Both the position numbers and the translations under genes were made by a program. From positions 62,001 through 126,000 of the forward strand of contig CAJNAR010000174.1 in assembly GCA_905220665.1 (NCBI GenBank): DNA of 64,000 nt, given 5' to 3'. This DNA comes from Albugo candida (Eukaryota; Oomycota; Peronosporomycetes; Albuginales; Albuginaceae). The notes under the pieces were generated by a model. That model saw only the letters and a program-made list of their open reading frames with translations. It was not told the origin of the DNA and did not search any database. Of the stretch, positions 46,232 through 57,497 are shown piece after piece (the stretch's first letter is position 1; each line of letters begins with the position of its first letter).

Positions 46232-47434
46232 TTAGAGGCTATTCGATTTCTGGATTTTGAGCGAGAAGTCCAAGCACGGATAGCCTAGAGTATGCGTCAG
46301 ACTCTCTCTTGCTGGATAGCTGCCACGTACCTTGTGTAAGGCTGCCCTGACTGATGATATCGACGTGCGGTGACGTGTATTCGACAATATTTACCGCTGT
46401 GATCCCACCGCTGGCTTCAATCAAGACATGAGAAAACCTTTCCTTGAGAGATTGTGCGACCGATCGCAATACGTCGGGTCTCATGTTGTCCAGCATCACA
46501 ATGTCCGCTCCGGCTGTCGCCTGCATCTCATCGTCATCAATGTATCGTACAAGTGAATGGATATCTCACCGCTTCTTCGGCTTCCTTTTGGTTCTGACAT
46601 TCCACTTCGATTTTTATATGGAAGCCTGCGACTTTCTTAGCACAAGAAACCGCTTTTGTGATACTTCCAGCAGCCCAAATATGATTATCTGATCCATTCG
46701 ATTCTGACGGTCAGTATGGAAACAACGGCTTTGTGATTGACATTCACCTTTGAGCATCACCATTTGGGACAAATCGTGACGATGTGTGCTGACACCGGCG
46801 ACCATCAACGCGTATTTCTCAATCAGACGGAATCCTGGCGTTGTTTTTCGCGTTCCAGAAAGGTGTCCATTCCATCCAAATTGGCGTGCGATTTCGAGTG
46901 TTTCGAAAGCCTACGATTTATTTGTACTGGAAAGTGGCTCTGTGGATGCAAATGACGTCTACCTGTGTGGCGATACCGCTGGCACGAGTGAGAATATTGA
47001 GAGCGGTACGTTCTCCGAGAAGAATGTTGCGACACTTTCCAGTGATTTCAGCGACAATTACTTTATTGGTATCAGTGTCTTTGAGATCGATTTTGGACCC
47101 TTCTGTCAGCTTCCATTCGACTGTACAATCGAGTTTCTTGAAGATTTCTAGTGAGAGGATGTGAGAGCGTGTGATGGAAGAGAATGGAATGCACCTTCAA
47201 AAAATGGAACGCCGGCAAGGATTCCGTCCGATTTGCCGAATAAAAGTGCTTTTTTTATCGATTCTGCACGAAATACGGCGATTAGAGAGGGATACAGCAT
47301 TATGGAGCATATGTGCGACCGCCTACTACGTAGCCGCCAATGTCAAAGGATGGGATATCGTCTTCGAGCCACATTTGAATGTGTTTTTTCCATGTCGGAG
47401 GAAGCAAATGCGCCATGCAACTTGGACCTGACAT
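46232..47434 (-). CDS. QPRT: Quinolinate phosphoribosyltransferase (nicotinate-nucleotide pyrophosphorylase), 7 exons, 299 aa
   Basis: Seven exons (47320-47434, 47195-47263, 46963-47147, 46748-46910, 46570-46688, 46331-46526, 46232-46284) add to exactly 300 codons. The six introns are 43-59 nt. The enzyme converts quinolinate and PRPP to nicotinate mononucleotide in de novo NAD synthesis. Motifs in order: [42 protein letters not shown] (substrate-binding R-K), [30 protein letters not shown] and [13 protein letters not shown]. The end, LDFSLKI, fits the eukaryotic form. The length matches animal QPRT (about 297 aa). The start may also be the in-frame ATG 18 bp downstream (47416). Its presence implies that the organism retains de novo NAD synthesis. 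Confidence 0.96.
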
Positions 47435-48150
47435 TGTGTGCGGAACATTGTATACGGTGGGATGTGGTGTACACTAAGTAAGGCTGGTATGGGCGGTGGT
47501 TGATGCAGCTCCCAATCTTTTATTAATGGGCGACAAATAGGGTGAGACGGATGTTTTCTGAATGTGAATCAGATGGAGATGGTTTCTGACATCACAAATG
47601 AATTGACTATCTTAGCGGTTGTATGGTTGCGTTTTTATATTAGTAGCTCGTTTTATAAAGGAGTAAGTCGAGTATTTGGTAGTATGGTGCACAAGCTTTT
47701 CTGCTGCTGGAAGCAATATTTGCACATTAAATGAACATACCCCATTCGTACTTCAAGTACGAGCTTTCGACATATTTTATAAAAAGGTAATGAGTTCATC
47801 TGATTATGGTGTCACATAAAGCAGCAAGTCGGCAGGAGTGAGAGTCTTATGTTATCTGATAAGGGTGCTGCGGCCTTCAACATTGAGAATATGCATTCAG
47901 ATAATCGATACACAACGGCACTGCTATAGATAGTTGGGTTATCGCCAGTGTGAATACCTGAGAAGTGCGGACTCGATCGAACTTATGCGGTTTTCATACA
48001 CGATACTGAAGGTAATTACGATTTTGTTACAACGGTTGACAACTGGTTACGCCGAAGCTATTATAATTCAATAAAAGAGTTTCAAAACTTTTATTACATG
48101 AAATACGCAGAAAGAAACATTCTTTGGTATCACCATATCGCCCGCCGCAC
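47435..48150. other. Intergenic; nothing recognised
   Basis: Between the 5' end of the QPRT gene and the 3' end of the Cys-rich secreted gene. No frame with coding character and no repeat seen. Confidence 0.5.
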
Positions 48151-48528
48151 TTAAACCGTACTCGGACGTGGCTTTGGCAGCACACATCGATACGAGTTCT
48201 TTCCATTACTCTGGCAAATCGAGTCTTCCGATATACTACAGAGTGTACATCCGTTTTCGCACAAACCGCTCGCTTCCTTGAGTGGGCATTTCCCAAAATG
48301 AGTCCCAGAGCACTCTGTACCGTTTTCCGCAGTAACAACAAAAGAGCCCGAATTCTCAATCGGTAACAACCTGCAATGATCCTTTTCGTAATCACATGAA
48401 TTCAATTCCAAAGGTAGACACACTTTTGGAAGATCTGAAGTAGCCGGAGTCGTCTCGCTGTCTGCGTCCGTAAGCTCAATGCCCGTGAAGGCAGTCACCA
48501 ACGCCGTGAGAATCCATTGAATGCGCAT
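48151..48528 (-). CDS. Small secreted cysteine-rich protein, 125 aa
   Basis: The frame is open from 48573, but the second Met (48528) gives a good signal peptide (MRIQWILTALVTAFTG). The mature chain of about 105 residues has ten Cys arranged as C-x8-C-x6-C followed by a dense cluster near the end (CPLKEASGLCENGCTLCSI). This suggests five disulfides. It has no membrane segment and no GPI-type tail; the end is KPRPSTV. No family is recognised. Small secreted Cys-rich proteins of this shape are common apoplastic effectors or adhesion proteins in oomycetes, but the role here is not shown by the sequence. Single exon, alone in gene-poor DNA on both sides. Confidence 0.7.
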   Translation of the reverse strand: MRIQWILTALVTAFTGIELTDADSETTPATSDLPKVCLPLELNSCDYEKDHCRLLPIENSGSFVVTAENGTECSGTHFGKCPLKEASGLCENGCTLCSISEDSICQSNGKNSYRCVLPKPRPSTV

Positions 48529-50073
48529 GACTGTTTGCAGGTAATCAAATAATGAGCTTTCGATCCATCGCACAGTCAGAGAATACGGAATTGACGATAG
48601 CGAAGTTTCTATCGATTAAAAAAATGTGTGAGAATTTGTGTATGCGTAACCAGGATACGACCATAACCCTCGTTTATTGTGGGATAGCGCCTGCGTGAGA
48701 AAGGGGCCGTATCGGAGGGATACCTACCCATTGATACTTGGTGCATTCATCATCTTTACATCAAATTACGGACAACTATTGCGTTCTTTCCAAAAATTGA
48801 AGCTTAGTAACTGTCCACGTAGCCGGAAAGTTACATCAGTATCGTTTAGCCTCCAGGTTTTGTCCGAGAACCTTACCTAACGAGGTTAGTCTCCTCACTA
48901 CTCGAAGAAAGTGGAGGAAAAGAAGCTTTGGAACAGCAATCACATCTGTTAAGTCGGCTAGAAGCATAAAAAGGCAGAGTCATTAGGGAGTTACAGTCCA
49001 TTCGGGGACAGTTATGCTGTTATAAAATCATCCAAGGTTCGAGGGGTATTGAGGATGACCATAAAAATGGAAAGGAACTTTGGCTTTACCCACAATATCG
49101 CTTGCTGAACATATGTGCTCTACTAACGTGCATTTCTGACATATCGCCATTATTCCTGTTAGTCTATGTGTATATTGTTGAAATCTGGAATTGGTTCGAA
49201 TCAGATAGATAGGGTCTTTCTCGAAAATTATGTTTGTATGGTAATTTTCAGCACTACTAGTGAGACTAACAATACTCCACCATGCGCATGTAGCCGGTAA
49301 TTGCGCTAGTCGCTGCAACCATCCAGTGTGGTTGGTATGTATACGCTGTGAGTGAGTACACAAGTATTTCCGATAGTGGTCTTGAAAGAAGCATTCTGCA
49401 AATTCGATTTGTCATCTTAAACAAAAGCGGCGACAGTTGTGTTCTTCAACTAGTGACATAGTCGTAGAGAGCTTCTGGCACCTGCTACAATTTATATCCG
49501 CTCCTCGCTTTTTATTATCAAAAGTGCTATATGCTTCAATATGACTTGTACTTGACGAGAATGCTTCGTAAAAGCCTTCGGTATCAAGCCGAGCTTTAGC
49601 TTGTATAAAGACACAAGTTGATCTACCTTGATTCCGACGACGGCGATGCTACCTGATCTGCCAGATCGTTCTTTTCACACGTAGAATAATAGAGGTAGTC
49701 AGCGTGAGGTGACGTTTCGCACCAATGTGCATAACAAAACATTCCGAACCAGGACTCGTTGACTACATCGATAGACTATGGCTGATATCAATCAACTTTA
49801 CAGTCCTTGTGTCGGTTCTTTAACTTAAATTAGTAGCTTTGGATAAAAATGCCGTCAAAGCGAAAGAACCACACGTAAGAAAAGAAGAATGAATGCGTTT
49901 ACGTGGCACAATAGTTTTCAATTGCAAGCAATACCGTTAAACAGTGGCATAAACAAGGTATTGAGCCGACGACCATATGTCCACTTAAGGTATGTCAGAC
50001 CTATATATTACTTATTTGATGATAAGCATGCGCTCTAAAGAAGTTGAACCCAACAGTGGACTAGTGAAAGAAT
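48529..50073. other. 1.5-kb gene-free region
   Basis: Short frames only. A 111-aa minus frame at 49028-49363 has no domain or clear signal peptide. The region precedes the tRNA pair. Confidence 0.45.
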
Positions 50074-50145
50074 TGCGCATGCCCGGATTCGAACCGGGGA
50101 TATCACGGCCACAACGTGAGGTACTGACCACTATACTACATACGC
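50074..50145 (-). tRNA. tRNA-His (GTG)
   Basis: 72-nt cloverleaf on the minus strand. The acceptor stem GCGTATG pairs with CATGCGC (one G-T pair), and the D arm lies around TAGTATAGTGGTCAGTA. The anticodon loop TTGTGGC contains GTG, the anticodon for His. The T arm CCCGG-TTCGAAT-CCGGG is perfect. The base preceding the acceptor stem is G, as needed for the G-1 identity element. Confidence 0.92.
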
Positions 50146-50147
50146 CA

Positions 50148-50213
50148 AGGGACGCCGGGTTTCGATCCCGGGTCCTTTCGACTAGCGAACGCCTTTCCGA
50201 CAAGCTACATCCC
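50148..50213 (-). tRNA. tRNA-like sequence, probably degenerate
   Basis: 66 nt directly upstream (minus strand) of the tRNA-His, with 2 nt between them. The acceptor arms GGGATGT and GCGTCCC pair (two G-T pairs), and the T arm CCGGG-ATCGAAA-CCCGG is perfect. The D arm is short, and the anticodon stem (around TTCGCTAGTCGAA) cannot form five pairs with a normal seven-base loop, so no anticodon can be assigned. It could be a decayed tRNA or the head of a tRNA-derived SINE. Confidence 0.5.
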
Positions 50214-50365
50214 TTCACAGTAATCTTTGCTCAAAACGTATTATAATGAAAACATACTTAACCCCAGATAAATAAAAAAACTTATTTTGATTCGTCAAGA
50301 CATTTGGTATCCGCCAATCGGATTGAGTACAACCATTAAGTGGCTTACAAGCACTTCACCACCCA

Positions 50366-51259
50366 ATGCATCTGCTCCATTTCAATCGCTTCATACGCCC
50401 GTGTCGTTTCCATTCCACACTCCAAACAGCAGCCCCCATCTCTCCTGTTCTACTCTCTCCCTATCCTAATGGAAAGAAAAGAACGGGTTTATTAGCTGTT
50501 AAAATCGGAATGATTTCTGTGTGGGACTTTTACGGCGTCGCACACGGGTGCACAGTACTCCAAGTCGAAGAATGTCAAGTCACACAGGTCAAAACTAGCG
50601 ATATCCACGGATTTGACGCTCTCCAATTGGGAGTCGGTTTGCGTAAGCCTCGAAATGTGGTCAAACCGCTTATGGGCCATCTCAAAAAAGCCGGAGTTGC
50701 TCCAAAACGGCAATTACAAGAGTTTCGCGTGTCGCAGGAAGGTGTCTTACCCGCTGGAACAACACTCAACGCAACCCACTTCGTTCCTGGGCAATTTGTC
50801 GATGTGTGTGGGATCAGGTACGCAAAGAACCAGCGTAGGCTTAGAGACTAACTGTGTGCTTGAAGCAAAGGGAAGGGATTTCAAGGGGTTATGAAGCTCC
50901 ATAATTTCTCAGGGCAACCAGCTTCCCACGGAAACTCGAAGACACATCGACATATGGGCTCTACGGGTCAATGTCAAGACCCAGGAAGAGTATTCAAGGG
51001 GAAAAAGATGCCTGGGCGTATGGGGAATAGACGCGTCACGCGAGATAATCTTTGGATTGTGAAGATCGATACGATTCGAAATCTTCTCTATGTGAAAGGA
51101 AGCGTGCCGGGGAATAAAGGGAGTATCGTTCGTGTCACGGATGCTCGAAAAAAGACTCCACCGGTGCCTCTACCGTTCCCAACCTTTATCTCTCAGGAAG
51201 AACTTCCAGCAGAATTACTGGCGCCACATAGTTCTACGGATCCGTTCCATTATGACTAA
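50366..51259 (+). CDS. Mitochondrial ribosomal protein L3 (uL3m), 2 exons, 281 aa
   Basis: Exons 50366-50817 and 50866-51259 join over a 48-nt intron (GTACGC...TTGAAG, with a CTAAC branch site). Residues 1-35 are Arg-rich with few acidic residues ([17 protein letters not shown]), a likely mitochondrial targeting sequence. The body is bacterial-type uL3: [39 protein letters not shown], then [38 protein letters not shown] and [11 protein letters not shown]. It binds 23S-type rRNA early in large-subunit assembly of the mitochondrial ribosome. The last bases of the coding sequence overlap the 3' end of the convergent 51256-52531 gene. Confidence 0.95.
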
Positions 51260-52531
51260 ATATGCTTGCAACGTTTTGATTTGGCTTTTCTTTTTTTGCG
51301 TCTGGTTTTGGTTCCCTGATTGTCCGTAAAGTAGAGACTCGAGCCATTGTCAATCGGTTGTGTTGATCCTTCCTTCAAGAAGCTTTCATACGCCTACAAG
51401 TATATAGTGAGTCAAAAGCCGAAATCCCCTGAAAATACGTACTCGCACAAAGGTATCGAACATCGATGCGGAAATGACAGTTTCTTGCATGATGGACGCA
51501 GCCGGCTTATGAGCGAATTTCGCGAGCATTTTGCATTTTGGGTTGGCGGATGAATTGGCCCATTGACAAAATCCGATTGGAAGTAATTGTTTTCCAAGTG
51601 ATACTCCAAATTCAGACATTTTGGGAGCGTACTTGATCGCACCGGTACAAAACCGGTAGCAGGAAATCGTGTTGAGAAATATCATCTCGTGCTTGCTCTC
51701 AGGTGCTTTTTGAGAGAATGCCGCTTCACATAACTGGGTCAGAGTTTCATGAGCGCAATAAATTTTACTTCGATGCATTTCTAAGAGCACATCCATGAGC
51801 CAATTTTTTGTGAGGTTGGATTCTGTATACGATAAAGTATTGTAATAAACGACAAGTTGAATGGCTTTATTGATGAAAGCGTCGTTTTGACTGGCAGAAT
51901 TGACTGCAATCAAGCATACTGCAGCTCGCGTTATCGATGCGCTTGATTCAACTGGATCGATTTTTGACGAATCATCAAATGGATCAGATGATTCGATTGA
52001 TGGAAATAGAAGAAGTGTTGTCCATAATTTCAAATGAATGTTCCGGATGCGTTCACAGTCGTGTGCTGCAATTTGTTCCCATTGTCTGAGCAAGGCGGTT
52101 GTACAGCTACACATGTCATTGATGCTGCGAGTCTCGTCCTGGATAGATTTTTGATCGCTTTGAAGTCGGCAAAGCTGCTTTTTCGTCCACGACGCTTCCA
52201 AATGGACGATGAGTTTCGACGGACTCGTCAGTGTTAAGGTTTCATTCTCGCTTTCTGGTGCCTCCGAAATCGTAAATGCGCTTTGTTTGAACAGCGTACT
52301 TAGTGATTTGGCTGCGACGGGAACGAATTGAGCGATGTTCGTAATGAGAAATGTTTGGAGCGGTACTGCGGGCAGTTTTTTTATCGCTTTGTCCAAGATA
52401 GATTGCAGGAACGTAGTATCCATCCAGAAAAGATCATTTGGAGCTACACTTCTACTTGTACGATCCTTTTCCCAATGGTGGAAAAGCGCTTCACTCCACT
52501 GAGCAACGAACTTTGTGGCTTTTGCATTCAT
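51256..52531 (-). CDS. Unknown helical protein with basic C-terminal tail, 2 exons, 408 aa
   Basis: Exon 1 (51443-52531) starts at [12 protein letters not shown]; upstream Met codons lie in or beside duplicated DNA and are less likely. A 49-nt intron (GTACGT...TTGTAG, 51394-51442) leads to a 46-codon last exon that ends with a nuclear-localisation-like tail ([12 protein letters not shown]). The chain is alpha-helical, rich in Leu, Ser and Cys, with repeat-like helices similar in feel to ARM/HEAT proteins. There is no signal peptide and no recognised domain. A nucleolar or nuclear role is suggested only by the basic tail. The stop codon overlaps that of the convergent L3 gene by 4 bp. Confidence 0.7.
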
Positions 52532-52605
52532 CTTGATGAGTGGTTCACTGACAAATACCGGTACGAACAGTAAGTAATGGCAGCGCATCATTAGATACTG
52601 AGGTA

Positions 52606-53414
52606 CGATTTGGTCGGACAAGTATTCGGAAAGGAAATCGGTAACAATTTCGGTACGGTGCACGAGTGTCGGTACTTTTATGTCCGCCACCGACAAAGGG
52701 GCCTATAATTGGTTGCTGACGGTCTCCATCCCGTCGAAGGGATCCCGGCGCCAGTTTGTTTTCTTGCAAAGGCGTACATCGCCCTCCTTCATCGATATCA
52801 TTGGATAATACTCACACGTCTCCCAAGTGTCTTGAAGTTGAGCAATGGACGCATTTGGATGCACTACCGCAATGTCATAAAAGACCAAGTTTTTAGCATT
52901 GTTCTTATGATCGCATCGATTCTCGAAGGAGCGTGCATTCACGTTAATACATTCGGCCTGAATATACACCAGCACACCTTCCACCGATTCCGTATTCACA
53001 GTATCCATTGCAGCCAGATATGCACTCGTGCGTGAATGGTGCGAACTCTTCGCAATTGTCACGCGTCCTTGGTCTGTATCGCGCGATTTTGATCGAGTGG
53101 ATCTTCCGTTGGAGTCATTACAGAGCTCCCATGTGGGCCGAAAGTTGAGGTGCGTAGTATGCTACTGCTTTCACCGGATCGGAGTTGAGAGAGTTCATAG
53201 TATGGGCATGTAGTACCCGTGGATATGCTGAAATCAACGTCGTCCACTCCGACTCTAGATTCTTCACCAAGCGTTGATCAGACTGTAAAGCATTTCGGAT
53301 GATTGAAGAGGTCCCAGGCAGCGTCCACCCCAAAGTGTCGCTCGATAGCTCCAAAGATGTATGTTGATTTGGCAGTTGGAAGAGTACCAGAAAAACACAT
53401 CGAATGAATGACAT
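52606..53414 (-). pseudogene. Secreted Cys-rich protein, truncated copy 3
   Basis: Only the N-terminal half remains. It has a signal peptide (MSFIRCVFLVLFQLPNQ), then frames in different phases covering GPHGSSVMTPTEDPLDQN, SAYLAAMDTVNTESVEG and the segment around QLQDTWETCEYYPMIS. The homology ends abruptly at about 52606, just upstream of the gene at 51256-52531, so the C-terminal Cys cluster and hydrophobic tail are missing. The copy keeps sense codons where copy 2 has a stop near the 5' end. Confidence 0.75.
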
Positions 53415-53765
53415 CGATGCTTGCTGCTTGTCGCTTTTGCAACTGAGAGTGTAGTCGATTGGTTTGCGGGCAAATAGGAGTCATATCTAATCAAAAGATT
53501 GGTAGCTTTTGATCAATGACAATGATTGACAGAAAACTGTCCCAACTTATGAGAAGCGCATCTCTCCATCGCCATCGCTGTCAATGCAATTGCAAGCGTT
53601 GAAGAGAAAAGGCTTCAAGTGAAAGAGATAATACAATCAAACATCATTCTGTACTGAATCGTACTTATACTGCTACTACGGTGCATCTACAAACACAATC
53701 GATGTCATTGGTTCCATGCACCCAAATTCGTACTTGTGCAAAGAAGCACGGTGCTTCAACCGGTA

Positions 53766-56570
53766 TTACCGGTCTCCATAGCGAAATTGAAGTTTCCAGA
53801 CTTCATGCAACTTCAACGCGGGCTTCCGCACGATCAATTGATCCAAATCCGAGTCGTACGTGAAATCCAACGGCCGATACGAAACACCGCTTTCCATGTC
53901 GTCTTCTTTGGTGTTTGTTTTCGCAGAAATCACAGCGCTAACAGCTTCAAATTCACGCAAAACGTTTGTCGGAACTTTATACAGCGCTCCAAAACCGTAA
54001 ATTTCGATTCTTTCGACCCAAACCGACGACGCATACCCATTTGCCGACACAAACGATTGTAATCCGTTCATTGGACACTCCAAATGCACCAAAGTGAAGC
54101 GATTGCTCACTTTGTACGCAAATGTGCGCTCATCATCCAAATACAGTTGCCCTTTGGCTGATACGGTCGCGTCCAATGTGATCAGCAGACTCACCGGATC
54201 ATGATGCATCAATGCAGAACTTCGGCGAACGCGACGTTTTCGTGTGACAATACTTCCACCGCGTTGAAAGATCGGAATGTGTTCGATTGGTGCTGGAATC
54301 CCGTCATGAAGCTTCCCTTGACCGACAATTGGCTTGTACTGCTGGAAAAAACTATACCAAATGGAATTGGACGGAGATACTATTGATACCCGGTTCTACC
54401 ACTGGATGGATCAATAGATCAGAGCCCAATAAGAACGCATCCTCTTGATGCAAAATTTCATCTGAATCGAAGTGGTACCATAATAAACGGATTATCGGAA
54501 GCCCCTGAGTCGAACAAATGTAAAAGAGTGTGTACAGCTGCGGAAGAAGGCTGTATCGCTCACGGATAGCCGAGCGAATGTGTGACGTGTGTGGTTCACC
54601 GAAAACCCATGGCTCACGACGATCGGAATCATGATGTGCGTGCCCACGGAAGAACGGCTGGTACGCTGCAGCTTGATACCATCGTGTAAGAAGCTCTGTA
54701 TCAGGATTCCCAAAGAACCCTCCAATATCAGCACCGACAAATGTGAGGCCCGCAATCGACATGGATAAGAGCGTTTTCGTCGTGTATTTGAGATGTTTTC
54801 GTTTCACTTGCATTATCGCCATTGCAAATGGCACCGAAACGCTGGGATCCGGCAAAAAATGATCTGGAAAGAACAAATGGTCTCTCCATATCCTCTTAAT
54901 CTCGATATCACGACCAGAGTATTCAATTAATGACGGTAATTGTCGCACCAATTGTCCTTCTTAGTCGTTTCTGCATTGGAATCCAAACAAATTTTTACAT
55001 TCTCGATGCTCCACTCCTTTCATAATTCAAACATCAATACGACGAATCTCCTGGCCAACACCATCCATGAAAATCGTTTCCAAGCTCATCTTTAACAAAA
55101 TACCTCAACGATGCGGCTTTGGAATGCACGTACTACGCGGGGTCGATCTTGATAGGACTCACTATAGCGACAACCTTGCGTCCAACAATCGCCAAGTTCT
55201 CTTGCATTGAGAATCGATTTGGAATATGTACCAAATGTGTTGGATCCCTCGTGAAATACCGTTTTTCATCGGTATGCTCGATATACAGTCACAAGACATC
55301 GTACGGGATTTGTGGATCAAAGCCGGCTTTTCTTTAATCAACGTCACGCTCATTTCTATAGTTCCAGCGACACTGATGGTACCCGAGTTCAAAACAGGAG
55401 GCAGCGTGGAAGCGATCGCGGTCAGTGAAACATACTGCTTGGAGAAGGATGGCGGTAGAGGTCCAATGAGGAAGAAGACGTACAAGACACCTGACTCACT
55501 CATCCAATGACTCTTCTTGCGTCTATTTGCATCCGTTATCACATCCACAAACGTTTTCGAAAGATCATACCAAAACGCACCGAAGGAATTGAAAGTCTGG
55601 GCGGCTGTCAGAAGAGGAATGGAGCCATAAAAAGCCATTGGAACGTCCAGTTCGTACCCAAAGACATCGAGATTGTACAGCTGATATGGATCACTTACAA
55701 TCCCACCATTATGGATGCCACGAAATCGGTCGCGTTGCGCAGGATGTCCATACAATTGTAGAAGCTGCTGCGAACTGTAAAAAGAGATATCGACGCCAAG
55801 GGACCTCGGACCGAATACCGGTCTATCAGTACGATCGACAAAATTCTTCTCCCAGCTGCTTCGGTTCTAGCATCTGTACTGGTTTTTAATCATGAGAAGC
55901 TTTGGCTTGTTTGGCTCGATCGATGTGATAGCGAGACCGTCTTCTCCGTACTCGACGCTTTCTTTACCGTTGGCCATGTCCTCTATGACATCAACATTAC
56001 GTTGTCCATGAATACAGCAAGAGACACTCCAGGCTCTCTTCTCCTGGTGTGGTGATACAAAGGATTTGATGGCGATCATACTTTTGCTGTTTTTTGGAGT
56101 TCTTCTCTATCGTCGCAAATGATGCGATTGAGGCAAAAAGTTGAGCAAATCCTTCTCGTAGCCGTTTGTCTACAAAGTGGACCGTATACGTCAAACCGAG
56201 ATATTGGCCTCCACGAAAATGTATCGAATACAGTGATACAGTGACATGCAGCAGAGTCATATTCAAATTCTCAAGACTTGACATGTTGCAGCGTGCTGGC
56301 GGATGATTTTGTACTGCGACAGTTTGCATGAGCAACAAACGGAAAATCGTATTATCACGACAAGTGTACCAAAACCGGGCGATTGCTACACGATGGTGAA
56401 GTGTTCGCAAGTGCACAATGGTCTTGAGATCGTACATTAAAGGAAGATTATGGTACAATCGATGACAACAAGGATGGTTGTTCCCACGTGTACGATTCTA
56501 GTTCAGAGGCTGTGTTACATCCCACAAAAGACCCTCCTGCTATGAATGAGGTTAAACAACAACCGATTGA
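53766..56570 (-). pseudogene. ER glucosidase II alpha subunit, broken copy 3
   Basis: The best readable copy. The C-terminal domain is open over 148 residues (53766-54212, ending KLHEVWKLQFRYGDR). A 199-residue frame (54352-54951) covers [21 protein letters not shown], the RGHAHHDSDRREPWVFGE block and the RYSLLPQLYTL region. Another frame (55162-55755) holds DPYQLYNLDVFGYELDVPMA, FYGSIPLL and FNSFGAFWYDLSKTFVDV. Between about 54960 and 55080, a deletion plus rearrangement removes the nucleophile motif, and frame breaks separate all three parts. N-terminal remnants (YGEDGLAITSIEPN) reach past 55950; the limit at 56570 is approximate. Confidence 0.85.
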
Positions 56571-57497
56571 GCGCGTCTCGTGTCAGAGGATTTGAAAACG
56601 TTTTGCAACTGCCAAAGAAAGATGTTTTTTTGACCCAGTGGCCTATCAATCACAAACGTATGGTGAAATATGGCAGGATCTTCTCAAGCTCGTTTGGGTG
56701 TCATCCAAGAATGTGTTTGGTCAGCCACATCTCACCTTAGAATCAAATCATCTACTTGCTTCAATCATCCTGACAATGACAAACTGCTTGATGCGAGCCA
56801 GTGGTCGAAACATGGACTGTGTTGTTTTTTTCGTTTTTGGGCAAGCAGTATGGGTTTGTGTCACTCGGTCTTATAGAAACCAGTTCGATTCCGTGGAGAC
56901 GTGTGGCAGGAGCTGTTCATGCAGCTACTCCAGCTCACTCGTCAGGCCACTGGAGGCAACGTCTTGATGAATTGACGGATGGCGTCGAACTGAATGTTTT
57001 CGAAGAATCACGCGAATATGCGTTGTAGCTCGCCGTGCCACATGAATCGTTCACTGAAAAGAGGTTTGCATCAAGGATATTCATGGCGAAGACGACAGTT
57101 GACACTCCCGTCATAAACTCACAAAGCTGTATGAGACCTTGAAGGGCGCAGGTTCCGTACGAATATGTTTTCAGCACAGAAGATAGATCGATCATGCGGA
57201 TACAGCAAGTGGGGATTCATAATTCGTCGTGAAGTGCTCTGGAGACTACAATTGAGACAGCTTTCTTCACTTATGTTCTTCATATCTGTAAGCAACGTGT
57301 GGAAAGGAGTACTTTGAGATGTAATGGGGCCTTTCGCACAAGAGTTAATTGATTCAGTGTACGACAAAAGATTGAGCGGGTAGGCAATTCCTAAAATGTT
57401 TATTAAGCATTAATCTTGTCTTAGAGCGAGCTATCTCTTGATCGTAGGCCATGCGAGTATGTAAGACATTTCGTACCAGCTGCATGGGGAGATCAAG
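56571..57497. other. Duplicated flank before secreted gene 2
   Basis: To about 57100 this DNA parallels 31850-32330. The short plus-strand frames here are not conserved between copies. The remaining 400 bp form the 3' flank of the gene at 57498. No gene seen. Confidence 0.45.

Noticed and set aside
52532..52696. N-terminal extension of the 51256-52531 gene
   Set aside because: The upstream frame runs into the truncated duplicated block, so it is more likely a chance extension than coding sequence.
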